NCBI GenBank assembly: GCA_016876015.1 | Contig: VGOD01000020.1 | Coordinates: 1 to 45,456, forward strand | Length of the DNA: 45,456 nt | Source: Chloroflexota bacterium | GTDB taxonomy: Bacteria; Chloroflexota; Anaerolineae; CG2-30-64-16 | Reading direction: 5' to 3' | Shown here: positions 34,489 through 42,699 of the stretch, in pieces | Layout of the letters: the number at the start of each line of letters is the position of its first letter | How positions within the stretch are numbered: position 1 is the stretch's first letter | The notes under the pieces: generated by a model | Database searches by the model: none | The model's input: only the letters and a program-made list of their open reading frames with translations | Told to the model about the DNA's origin: nothing | Position numbers and translations under genes: made by a program

Positions 34489-35886
34489 ATGTACGCATCA
34501 GACAATTCATCATCCCTGTCCCCGAAAGGGCTGTGGGAAACCGCGCGCAGCCAATTGCGCCTGCAGATGGCCAAAGGCACTTACGAGACGTGGGTGCGCG
34601 ATACGATCTGTCTCTCGCACGAAGACGGCGAGTATGTGATCGGCGTGTCCAATGCGTATGCGCGCGACTGGCTCTCCATGCGCTTGCGCCCCCTGATCAA
34701 GCGCACGCTCGCCAGCCTGGTCGGCCATGCAGTGGATGTGACTTTCGTGGTCCAGCCGGCGCCGGTGCACGACGCGGCCGAGGACGCGCCCCGTCCACTG
34801 CTGGAAGCGGAACCGCTCGTGGAGGCGCCCATGTTCGAGTCGCCTGCGCTGGCCGGCAACGGCGCCAACCTGAACCCGCGCTATACCTTCGCCAATTTCA
34901 TTGTCGGGTCATCGAACCGCATGGCTCATGCCGTGGCGCTCTCGGTGTCCGAAAGGCCAGGCGCAGCCTACAACCCCCTCTTTCTCTACGGGGGCAGCGG
35001 GCTGGGCAAGACGCACCTGCTCCAGGCGGTCGGTCACATGGTGCAGGGCGCCGGCTACCGCGCGCTCTATGTGACGTCCGACGTCTTCACCACCGAGCTG
35101 ATCAGCGCCATCCGCACCCAGACCACCGAGCAGTTTCGGGCCAAGTACCGCACCATTGACGTGCTGCTGATTGACGATGTCCATTTCATCGCGGGCAAAG
35201 AGCAAACGCAAGAGGAATTCTTCCACACCTTCAACGCTCTGCACACAGCCAACCGCCAGATCGTGCTGACCAGCGACCGGCCGCCGCAGGCGATCACCCT
35301 GCTGGAGGAACGGTTGCGCTCACGCTTCGGGTGGGGGATGATCGCCGACCTCCAGCCGCCCAACCTGGAGACGCGGATCGCCATTCTGCAGATGAAGGCG
35401 GCCACGTTGGGCCGGCAGGTCTCCAACGACGTCCTGACGCTGATCGCCCAGCGCGCGCACCGCAACATCCGCGACCTGGAAGGCGCGCTGACGCGCGTAT
35501 TGGCGCACGCTGAGCTGCTCAGCCGGCCGTTGAACACTGCGCTGGTGGAGGATGCCCTGGCTTACCTGGCGCCTGCGCAGAGCCGGTTGAGCCTGGAAGC
35601 CATCCTGGACACCGCGGCCGACTACTTCGGCGTCAGCGCCGACGACCTCACGGGCCGCTCGCGCACCGCCAAAATCGCGCAACAGCGCCAGATCGTCATG
35701 TACATCATGCGCGAGGCGGCCGGCGCCTCGTTGCCGCAAATCGGCGCGGTGTTGGGCAAGCGCGACCACACGACCATCATGCACGGCTGCGACCGCGTTA
35801 CCGAGGGGATAGAAAGCGATGCCGAGCTGAGCCGGGTCGTCGCCGACCTGCGCGCCCGGCTATACGAGCCGGTGCGCGTGCGCTGA
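34489..35886 (+). CDS. dnaA: Chromosomal replication initiator protein DnaA
   Basis: Binds DnaA boxes and opens the replication origin. 465 residues from ATG 34489 (MYASDNSSSLSPKGLWETA); the frame is open to 34390 but domain I begins at LWETARSQL. Domain I (1-90) with GTYETWVRD; variable linker; AAA+ domain III with Walker A at 168-175 (FLYGGSGLGKTHLL), Walker B (VLLIDDVHFIAGK) and sensor motifs (SDRPPQAITLLEERLRSRF); domain IV DNA-binding signature VLGKRDHTTIMHGCDRV. Typical length. dnaN does not follow; instead a DnaA-box cluster lies directly downstream. Confidence 0.97.
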   Translation: MYASDNSSSLSPKGLWETARSQLRLQMAKGTYETWVRDTICLSHEDGEYVIGVSNAYARDWLSMRLRPLIKRTLASLVGHAVDVTFVVQPAPVHDAAEDAPRPLLEAEPLVEAPMFESPALAGNGANLNPRYTFANFIVGSSNRMAHAVALSVSERPGAAYNPLFLYGGSGLGKTHLLQAVGHMVQGAGYRALYVTSDVFTTELISAIRTQTTEQFRAKYRTIDVLLIDDVHFIAGKEQTQEEFFHTFNALHTANRQIVLTSDRPPQAITLLEERLRSRFGWGMIADLQPPNLETRIAILQMKAATLGRQVSNDVLTLIAQRAHRNIRDLEGALTRVLAHAELLSRPLNTALVEDALAYLAPAQSRLSLEAILDTAADYFGVSADDLTGRSRTAKIAQQRQIVMYIMREAAGASLPQIGAVLGKRDHTTIMHGCDRVTEGIESDAELSRVVADLRARLYEPVRVR

Positions 35887-36030
35887 CGATCGTGTGGATA
35901 ACTCGCCTTTTTCTGGGGATAACTGGGCCTTGTTGTGGATAACTCTCACCCCGCGGCCAGGAATAGGCCGTTGGTCCCTACGGACGCCCCACCTGTAGTG
36001 GCCGCGCAACGAAGTAGCTGTGGATAAGGG
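35887..36030. other. Candidate replication origin (oriC): cluster of DnaA boxes after dnaA
   Basis: Perfect 9-mer boxes TGTGGATAA (complement of TTATCCACA) at 35893-35901, 35934-35942 and 36019-36027, plus a one-mismatch box TGGGGATAA at 35914-35922, all in one orientation. The first three are ~20 bp apart, two helical turns. No clear AT-rich unwinding region is adjacent, so the full origin may extend to the dnaA upstream gap or be different. Position next to dnaA supports an origin or a dnaA titration site. Confidence 0.6.
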
Positions 36031-36264
36031 CTTCGGTTCTCGCCCAACCCCGGCACGATCACAGGCGATGGCTTCCGCGGGAGCCTGGAGCGAGCAAGCT
36101 ACACGGATCGCCCTGCCGCGTGCTTCGCTGGACGCTACCACAGGTGGCAGAGCTTTTCCGTATTCGCCCGATACCCGCGCTGGGTGCCGGCCAGGGACAG
36201 ATCACGCCATTTTGCCTCGGCCCCGCATCGTTAGACGATCCAGGACATTGCCGGCGGGGAAGAA

Positions 36265-36393
36265 GGAAAGTGTGGGAGACCAGGCGGAACCCGATGTTCC
36301 TGTTCGAATTATCGGGATTGTTCCTGTTGCGCACAGACGGGCGGGCGTTCCTCTGGTTGTTGTTCCACGACCCGCCCCGCACCACACGGTCTC
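36265..36393 (-). repeat. DGR template-repeat-like segment (AAC-rich, FGE VR type)
   Basis: The minus strand would translate as [39 protein letters not shown]. This is the signature of the variable region of FGE/C-type-lectin-fold DGR target proteins, with adenine-rich codons (AAC AAC AAC, AAC AAT) at positions that are mutated in variable copies. It lies just downstream of the Avd-like gene. The upstream sequence ([15 protein letters not shown]) is not FGE-like and no start codon serves it, so a non-coding template repeat is more likely than a translated variable region. The matching variable region is not in the window. Confidence 0.65.
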
Positions 36394-36431
36394 CTGTTGA
36401 TCTGCCCCCACGTTCAGGGCCAGACGGCCCG

Positions 36432-36866
36432 TTACGCCAAAGTGAATGATTCTTGCTGGGGCCGGTCTCCTGACCGTGCCCCTCCCGGTTGGGATCGGTC
36501 TCCCGACCGTGCCCCCCGCTGATCACCCTCTGTCAGCGATTCGCGCCAGCCGCCCAACAACCGGCCAACCTCTGTAACCATCTCGGCCACGTGCTGGTCC
36601 TGGCGCGGGGTGATGATACTCAGATCCAGGCATATACGCAAATAGAAGCGCAGCTTGGTCAACAGGACATCGGCTTCGGCCAGCCGGGCTGGCTTCGAGC
36701 GCGCCGCGGCCAGCCCGGCTTCGATCAGGGTCTCCTGAAAGCGCAGCGCCGTCTCTTGCACGCTTTTAGCAAGGACAAAACGATGCTCCCGCGGAAACTT
36801 GGTCGTGGTGGGAATCAGCCAAAGGAGGAGGTCGTAAGTCTTGGCGAAGATAGGTGACTGTTGCAT
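36432..36866 (-). CDS. Avd-like DGR accessory protein (four-helix bundle)
   Basis: 144 residues from ATG 36866 ([20 protein letters not shown]), with AAGGA 4 bp before it. Sequence [40 protein letters not shown] and [20 protein letters not shown] matches the accessory variability determinant family, which forms a pentameric barrel that binds the DGR reverse transcriptase and template RNA. The last ~30 residues ([20 protein letters not shown]) are encoded by a 33-bp tandem repeat at 36463-36515 and are unlike normal Avd ends. It starts 13 bp after the reverse transcriptase remnant and is the only DGR gene that appears intact. Confidence 0.82.
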   Translation of the reverse strand: MQQSPIFAKTYDLLLWLIPTTTKFPREHRFVLAKSVQETALRFQETLIEAGLAAARSKPARLAEADVLLTKLRFYLRICLDLSIITPRQDQHVAEMVTEVGRLLGGWRESLTEGDQRGARSGDRSQPGGARSGDRPQQESFTLA

Positions 36867-36879
36867 GTGTTCCTTGTAT

Positions 36880-37468
36880 TCAGAGCACCACGTCACGCAA
36901 TATCGCCCTGCGCAGCCTCCAGGTGTCGCCGTAGCGGGCATGATTGATCCAGCCCAATACGGATGCCGAGACCTTGCTCATTGGCATCTTGCCGGCGCGG
37001 TAGGCCCGCATGTTCGTGCGCAGCTTCCGTCGGAAGTGGATGACCTTGCGCCGCTTCAAGCGGCGATGGGCGGAGTAAACAGCGATAGCGCCGGGTGAAT
37101 TGCTGGGCGCGATCCAGCGCCGCGTGCGTGCCCTTGCCGGCCCGGTTGGCGTAGGAATCGAAGATGAAACTGCGCTCGAAGATCGGCTCGATGACGTTGC
37201 ACAGCGCGTGGTGGATGACCCGATCCCGAAACGGCGCAGCCGAGATGAGGCGGCGCTTCGGTTCGTGGATGTAGAACGACGAATACGCACCCGGCTCGTA
37301 TCGCTTTTCGCGCAGCTCTTGCTGCAGCGTCACGAGATTGGCCTCCAGATCGAACTCGAAGGTCGCGGCGGGCGGCCGGCCGCGCTTGCCCTTGCGCGCT
37401 TTGCGGTACGCCAGGTACAGGTTGTCCCAGTCGTAGACCTGCTCATAGAGATGCCGATAACTTTTCAT
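36880..37468 (-). pseudogene. DGR-type reverse transcriptase, internally deleted and frameshifted
   Basis: The 5' part from ATG 37468 encodes [40 protein letters not shown] and [17 protein letters not shown], the fingers and first motifs of DGR/group II-type reverse transcriptases. Around 37066-37085, just after FTRRYR, the sequence jumps to the thumb end in another frame: [20 protein letters not shown], then [20 protein letters not shown], stopping at 36880. The whole palm including the YxDD motif is missing (roughly 130-150 codons by comparison with the family). It cannot be catalytic. The start overlaps the truncated FGE frame's stop by 4 bp. Confidence 0.82.
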
Positions 37469-37642
37469 AATGCCAGATCCCTCGTGTTGGCTTGCGCCAG
37501 GATCGCTTTCTGGCCTGCCTCGGTTTCGGAATCCGTCACGCGGCCGCTGCCTGGTGCGTCCCAGGGGCAACGCTCCTTCTTGCCCTCCCTCTCACCGCCG
37601 GTCAGCCGGAGCCATTCGGCCTCGGTGGGCAACCGGACGACG
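37465..37642 (-). pseudogene. Truncated FGE-sulfatase-domain segment joined to the reverse transcriptase
   Basis: In the frame shifted from the NACHT-FGE gene the minus strand reads [40 protein letters not shown] and [14 protein letters not shown], then stops in ATGA at the reverse transcriptase start. This is the middle of an FGE/SUMF1 domain; the C-terminal half, including the catalytic/variable R-G-G-S-W region, is absent. A deletion appears to have joined the middle of the FGE domain to the reverse transcriptase leader. Confidence 0.7.
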
Positions 37643-39977
37643 CATTGCGGATTTTGGATTGCGGATTGACGCCACTGGGAGAGGTAATCCGAAATCGGCA
37701 ATCCGCAATCCGCAATTGCTCGGTCAGCCACTCGGCATACGCCGCGGCCTCGTACCAAGAGACGCCGACGACCGGGTAGCCGCGACGATCCTTGCCGAAA
37801 CGGGGAGTATGCCAGTATTCCGGCTGCGTCACCGGGCCTTCGCCGCGCCATTCAACGTTGTGCTCCGCCATCCGCCAGCGCCAGGCCACGCTCTCTCTGC
37901 CGCCCCAGTAATTCCAGTTCTCATACCCGCCGGCCTGGATGAAGCGGTCGAATTGGGTATTGGTGATCGGATATTTGGTCGCCAGCAAATCGCCGCCGCC
38001 ATCGGCGCAGCCACGACAGAGCACCCACGCGTCGAGATCATCGGGCAGGCCGCCCAGCTCGTCCCACGCTTCGCCGGCTGCGTAGCGAACGGCCGCCGCG
38101 ATGCGCGGGGGATCGTGCAGGCGGTCGGTCTCCAGGTCGCGGTCCTGCATGGTCTGGCGCAGCTCGCGCATCAGGTCGCGGCGGGTGGTTGGGTTTACGC
38201 CGCTCGCGCCGATGTCGGCCAGCGCGCGGCCCGCCAGCACCGCGGGCCGGCCTGCGTCATCCGGCCCGGCCGGCTCCATGCTGCGCAGGTCGTTCAGGAA
38301 CAGCCCCGCGTCGTACTGCCGGTTGTCCACCACGCCCAACTGCCCGGCCGCCAGCAGGAGCACCTCTCGCCAGCGACCGTCCCGCCAGCGCTTCGTCAGG
38401 ATGTCGTGGCGCTTCGCCGGCTCGACGCGCGTCAGGTGATAGCCAGCCAGATACTCCTCGAAGGTCAGGTGGAAGAAGCCGTATTGTCCCAGGCCGCGCT
38501 CGCACAGCAGCCCCGCCTCGCAGCTTGCAAAGGAGAGCAGCCCATCGGCGATGGCCAGCGCCCGTGACCGTTCGTAGCCTTCATCGGTCGTCAGGTAGGT
38601 CAGCAATCGGTCACGGCACTCTGCCAGCGGCGCTGCGCCGCCTGGGTAGTGCTCGTGCAGCCAGAAGGCCAGGTCCGCGATCACGCGCGTGACGATCTCC
38701 TCGCCCCCTTCGCCCAGGTCGCTCAAGAGCCGGCTCTGCTGGTCGGTCTGCTCTTGCCGCCACGACTCGATCAGCGTCTTGGTGCAGATGGCGTACAGCT
38801 TGGCCCGCTTCTGCGGCAGTTTGGGCACTTTGTCGGAGATCAGCACCAGGATGGTCAGCAGCAGCGGGTTGGTCGCCAGCCGCTTAACGCTCGGCGTCTC
38901 CATCAGTTGCGGCAGCAGGTTGGCGACGCGAGCCGCGGTCCGCCTGTCGGCGGTTGCTTGCAGGGGCGCAGGGGTGCGCTGCCGCTCGTGCGCATCGTAC
39001 CAGCGCAGCAGGAACTGCTTCACTTCATCGGGCGGGCTGAGCGGACTGAGCTCGACGTGGTCGCAGTTCGCCAACGCGTCGCTCCAATACCCCTCGATGC
39101 GGCTGGTGACGACCAGGCGGTTCGGCCGGTCATCCGTACACCAGCGATCGGCGAATTGCTGCACCCGTTTGACGACCGCCTTGCGCAATGACTGGCCGGT
39201 CGTCCGGGTATCGCCCACCTCGTCCAGGCCATCCAGCAACAGCATACAGGCCCCGCGGCCCAACGCCAGCCGCACGAAGTCGGCCAACCCCGTCGTGTAG
39301 CTCTTCGGGATGGTCTGCAGCACGTAGTTGTCCAGCGACAGCGTCGGCTCCCGACCCAACACCTGGGCGAAGTGCGCCAACCGCGCCATCACCGGCAAGT
39401 AGGGCGCGGCCAGCCCCAGGCGCTCCGCGCCACGGCCGCTCGCCAGCGTCAGCGCGATGAACTTGAGCGAGATCGTCTTGCCCACGCCTGGATCGCCCAG
39501 GGCTACCAGGCGTTGCGAGCGCGCCAGCGCGCCCGACACGCGCTCCCCCACGCGACGCTCGACCTCGGCCGTGCGCTCGGCTTCGTCCAGCGTCAGCATC
39601 CGCTCGCGTGTTCGCCGGTGCTCTTCCGCGCCGCCGATCTTCAGCAGCCCCAACTCCTGGTAGATGTCGGCCAGCGGCAGGCGGGGGTTCTGCTCGAACT
39701 GATACATGCCGCGGAAGTCGTGCCACGTCAGGTCGCTGACGAGCTGGTCACGATAGCTCCGCTCGGCCCTGGCCGCCTCGACCCCCTGCGCCGTCCCGCG
39801 CAGGTCGTAGCTCAGCCCCAGGGTGGTCGCGGTTGCGCTGGCGTCTGGCGGCCGGCGCACCCCGCGGATGGCGTCGAGCAGTCTGGCGAACTCGGCCTCG
39901 GTATCAGCCTGGCCGGTCAGGTCGGCGTAGGTCAACATGCCGATGCGCCGCGAGGGCGCGCACGGCTGGCGCAACAC
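37602..39977 (-). pseudogene. NACHT-type STAND NTPase fused to an FGE domain (main part of a broken DGR target gene)
   Basis: 791 codons remain open. NACHT motifs: Walker A GDPGVGKT at 161-168 and Walker B LLLDGLDEV at 246-254, followed by TTGQSLRKAVVKRVQQFADR, helical winged regions and a HEAT-like stretch. An FGE/SUMF1 domain starts near residue 685 (ATKYPITNTQFDRFIQAGGY, GYPVVGVSWYEAAAYAEWLT). The frame is broken at both ends. Upstream a TAG (40044-40046) separates it from an in-frame TIR domain. Downstream the repeat insertion at 37641 causes a frameshift. In intact systems TIR or other effectors sit on NACHT and a DGR-varied FGE domain senses the target; here the receptor is decayed. The 40277-39977 interval is in the same frame. 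Confidence 0.8.
37641..37717. repeat. Inverted short-repeat insertion disrupting the FGE domain
   Basis: GCATTGCGGATTTTGGATTG (37641 onward) and its approximate complement AATCCGAAATCGGCAATCCG/CAATCCGCAATT (37686-37717) around an 18-bp centre. It lies between WLTEQL and VVRLPTEAEW, which are normally almost adjacent, and shifts the frame so the gene stops at 37602. Confidence 0.65.
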
Positions 39978-40043
39978 GGGCAGGGTGCGCTGGAACAGGC
40001 CGGCCGGGTCGTCGCTCTGCGCCAGCAGCGCCTCGTACTGCGG

Positions 40044-40277
40044 CTACTGGCTGCGCACCCACGCTTCGGTCAACACCAGCAGCGTGTGCCGGCTGGCAGT
40101 CACCGCGTTCTCCATGTTGATCAGGCTGGGCACGCCGATGTCGAACGATTCCCGGTCGGTGCAGACCTTGAGATGGGCGGCCTTCAAGCGGGGAACCAGC
40201 CACTCTCCAACCCAGACCTGGTCGGCGTGGCTGTAGGAGATGAAGACATCGTAGGCGGCGGTTGGCGTTTCTGGCAT
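40044..40277 (-). pseudogene. TIR domain fragment, N-terminus of the broken TIR-NACHT-FGE gene
   Basis: 77 residues: YDVFISYSHADQVWVGEWLV, CTDRESFDIGVPSLINMENA and TLLVLTEAWVRSQ, then TAG. It has the TIR beta-A strand, the BB-loop region and the helix that carries the catalytic-type Glu (NMENAV). Start ATG 40277 has GGGGGTGA upstream. Downstream of the TAG the same frame continues PQYEALLAQSDDPAGLFQRT, as expected for the end of a TIR domain, so a single nonsense change probably replaced a Trp or Tyr codon. Without readthrough only the truncated TIR is made, unlikely to be active. Confidence 0.78.
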
Positions 40278-40379
40278 ATGTCACCCCCTTGTCCCAGACT
40301 GCAAGGATATGGCCGCGTCTGTTGGGTCATTGTATCCTAAACAGCTTCCCGCCCGACCGTCGAACGGATCGGGCTACCA

Positions 40380-40479
40380 GGTGCAAGGCCCATGCGGGCC
40401 TGACGCCCAGCCCCGGCAGGGGCTTCCATTTTGTAGCCGGACGGCTTTTAGCCTCCGGCGCGCCTTCAGCCGGCCAGTC
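40380..40479. repeat. Palindrome-rich region after the ABC exporter operon
   Basis: Contains AGCCCC/GGGGCT (near 40410-40426) and GCCGGACGGCT/AGCCTCCGGC (near 40435-40460) hairpins. It lies downstream of the ATPase gene on the minus strand and may terminate that operon. The wording resembles dispersed GGCTAAAGCCG-type repeats. Confidence 0.45.
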
Positions 40480-41319
40480 TCACCCGCTGTTCACCCTCAT
40501 CAACAGACGCCGCAGCGCGGCCTGGTCTGCCTGGCTCAAGAAATCGGAACTGAGGTCATCCTCGGCGTTGCGGCCCAGCAGCGCCTGGCCCAGCCGGCTC
40601 TGCGCCAGCGTGCGCAGGTCCTCTTCCAGGGGGTCGGTCAGCCGGTGGTCGCTGACGATGCGGCCATCGCTCATGCGCACGATGCGGCCGGTGGCCTGCG
40701 CCACGCGGCGGTCGTGGGTGACGACCAGGATCGTAGTCCCCTGATTCCGGTTGAGATCTGCCAGCAGCGCCAGTATCTCTGCGCCGGCCTGGCTGTCCAG
40801 GCTGCCGGTCGGTTCATCCGTCAGGAGCAACGAGGGGCGGTTGGCCAGGGCGCGGGCCACAGCCACCCGCTGGCGCTGACCGCCCGAGAGCTGGCTGGGC
40901 AGGGAATGGAGCCTGTCCCCCAGCCCCACCAGCTCCAACAGCTCGCGCGCCCGGCCGCGCTGCTTCCCCGCGGAGAGGCCCTGGCCCTGCATCGGCACCT
41001 CGACGTTCTCCTGTGCGGTCAGGGTGGGCAGGAGGTTGTGCAGTTGAAACACGAACCCGACCGTGCGTGCGCGGAACGCGTCCACATCGCGCAGCCGCGC
41101 CAGGTTCTCGGCCGCCACCCACACCTCGCCCGCGGTCGGCTGGTCGAGCGCGCCCAGCATGTTGAGCAGGGTGCTCTTGCCGCAGCCGCTCGGCCCCATC
41201 ACCGCCAGCAGTTCCCCGCGCTGCACGGTCAGGTTGACCCCATCCAACGCGCGCACGGCCGCCTCGCCGGCGCCGTAGACCTTGGTCAGGTCCCTGGTAA
41301 CGATCAGTTCGTCAGACAT
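40480..41319 (-). CDS. ABC transporter ATP-binding protein, MacB/LolD type
   Basis: ATPase that powers the neighbouring FtsX-type permease. 279 residues from ATG 41319 (GTG 41328 is possible). Walker A GPSGCGKST at 42-50, Q-loop FQLHNLLPTL, signature LSGGQRQRVA at 144-153, Walker B LLLTDEPTGSLD and the switch HDRRVAQ are all intact. About 50 residues beyond the usual end (HRLTDPLEEDLRTLAQSRLG, SQADQAALRRLLMRV) form an acidic helical extension. Third gene of the exporter operon, 28 bp after the adaptor. Confidence 0.93.
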   Translation of the reverse strand: MSDELIVTRDLTKVYGAGEAAVRALDGVNLTVQRGELLAVMGPSGCGKSTLLNMLGALDQPTAGEVWVAAENLARLRDVDAFRARTVGFVFQLHNLLPTLTAQENVEVPMQGQGLSAGKQRGRARELLELVGLGDRLHSLPSQLSGGQRQRVAVARALANRPSLLLTDEPTGSLDSQAGAEILALLADLNRNQGTTILVVTHDRRVAQATGRIVRMSDGRIVSDHRLTDPLEEDLRTLAQSRLGQALLGRNAEDDLSSDFLSQADQAALRRLLMRVNSG

Positions 41320-41326
41320 GGCTGTC

Positions 41327-41361
41327 ACTTGTCTACCCGTTCCTTGCCTACTTGTCTACCC
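41327..41361. repeat. Short-repeat array between ATPase and adaptor genes
   Basis: ACTTGTCTACCCG appears twice around TTCCTTGCCT. It shares the core CTTGTCTAC with the array at 23044-23125. Confidence 0.55.
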
Positions 41362-42685
41362 GGATATTCACGAACGCGGTCATGCCCCACCGCAGGCTGG
41401 GATCAATGACGTCTCCTGAGCCGGCCGCGGGAGCAGCCACCTCGACCACCGCGGTGTAGTTGGTGCTGCCTTTTTCGACGGTGCTCATCGGCGCGATGCG
41501 GGCAATCTTGCCCTGGAACGTGCGGCCGGGCAGCGCGTCGAAGGTCACTTCCGCGGGCATGCCAATCCGCAGCCTGGCGACATCGGTCTCGCGCAGGTCG
41601 GTGGTCTCCACTCGCATCCGGTTCGTATCGCCCAGGATCAGCGCCGCCTGGCCAGGCAATGCGGTCTCGCCAGGCCGCACGAAAATCGCGCCGATCTGGC
41701 CGGCGAAGGGCGCGCTCACCTGGGTTTGTTTGAGCTGGGCCTGGGCCGCGGTCTGCGCAGCCTGCGCCGACTTCACGCGCGCTGCGGCTACCGCCCGGTC
41801 CTCGGCTGTGGCGCCGGCCTGCACCCGATCGAGCGTCGCCTGGCCGCGCGCCAGCCCGGCCTGTGCGGCCTGCACGCCGGCTTCGGCCGCAGGGATTTGC
41901 GCCCGGCTGATCTGCACCTGGGTTGCGGCCGCGTTAATCTGCGCCTGCGCGACCGCCAACTGCTCGGCCGTGGCGCCCTGCGTCGCAACGGCGTAGGCCG
42001 CCTTTGCGTTTTGCAGCGCCAGCGTCGCCTGTTCCAGCGCCAACGCCTCGGGACGCGCGCCGATGTGCGGATCGCCGCGCACCATGTCATAGGCGCTTTG
42101 GGCGTGTCTGACGGCCGCCTGCGCCTGGTCAACCTGGCGCTGCGCCGCGATGCGTTCCGCGGCCGTGGGCAGGCTGGCGAGCTGGTCGTATTGCGCCTGG
42201 GCGATGGCCACCTGGGCCGTGGCGGCCGCGACCGCTTCTCGCGCCTGCTGGAGCGCGGCCTGCGCCTGCGCGACCGCGGCTTGCGCCGCAGCCACATCGG
42301 CTTTCGCCGCGGCCAACTCGGCCGGCGTAGCGCCCGCCAGCAGCCTGTCGCGGCTCGCCTCCGCCTCGGTCACCGCGGCGGCCGCCACCTGCACCTGACT
42401 TTGGAGGATGTCGTTGTCCAGCTCGACCAGCAGCTTGCCCGTCTCCACCCTCTCCCCCTCGGCAACCAACACGCGGCGCACAGTCCCAGAGGCGGCCGGG
42501 CTGATCTCTGCCCACCGCGCGGGCAACAGCTTGCCCGAGGCCCAAATGACATCCTCTTGCGATGCGGCCCCGGCGGTAGCGGTCGCTGCATCGCCGGCCG
42601 ACTTCCCCGACGTCTGGCTGCACCCCACCAGGCTGCCGACGAGCACCAAAGCAATGCTCACGATGCTCAAGATCCTACGCTTCAT
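41348..42685 (-). CDS. Efflux adaptor (HlyD/MacA-type membrane fusion protein), lipoprotein
   Basis: 445 residues from ATG 42685 after GGAGG. A signal peptide ends in a lipobox with Cys22 (LVGSLVGCSQ). A biotinyl-lipoyl half motif (ISPAASGTVRRVLVAEGERV) precedes a very long Ala/Gln-rich coiled coil (~100-310; QAAVAQAQAALQQAREAVAA repeated). The second lipoyl half (VSAPFAGQIGAIFVRPGETA) and beta-barrel (RIGMPAEVTFDALPGRTFQG) follow. Together with the permease and ATPase it forms a MacAB-like pump. No TolC gene is nearby, in keeping with a possibly single-membrane organism. Substrate unknown. Confidence 0.9.
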   Translation of the reverse strand: MKRRILSIVSIALVLVGSLVGCSQTSGKSAGDAATATAGAASQEDVIWASGKLLPARWAEISPAASGTVRRVLVAEGERVETGKLLVELDNDILQSQVQVAAAAVTEAEASRDRLLAGATPAELAAAKADVAAAQAAVAQAQAALQQAREAVAAATAQVAIAQAQYDQLASLPTAAERIAAQRQVDQAQAAVRHAQSAYDMVRGDPHIGARPEALALEQATLALQNAKAAYAVATQGATAEQLAVAQAQINAAATQVQISRAQIPAAEAGVQAAQAGLARGQATLDRVQAGATAEDRAVAAARVKSAQAAQTAAQAQLKQTQVSAPFAGQIGAIFVRPGETALPGQAALILGDTNRMRVETTDLRETDVARLRIGMPAEVTFDALPGRTFQGKIARIAPMSTVEKGSTNYTAVVEVAAPAAGSGDVIDPSLRWGMTAFVNIRVDK

Positions 42686-42699
42686 GTTAGCCTCCTGCC

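Noticed and set aside
36059-36526. Reading the AAC-rich segment as a 155-residue protein
   Set aside because: Upstream codons come from the Avd gene tail repeats and are not FGE-like; more consistent with a non-coding template repeat.
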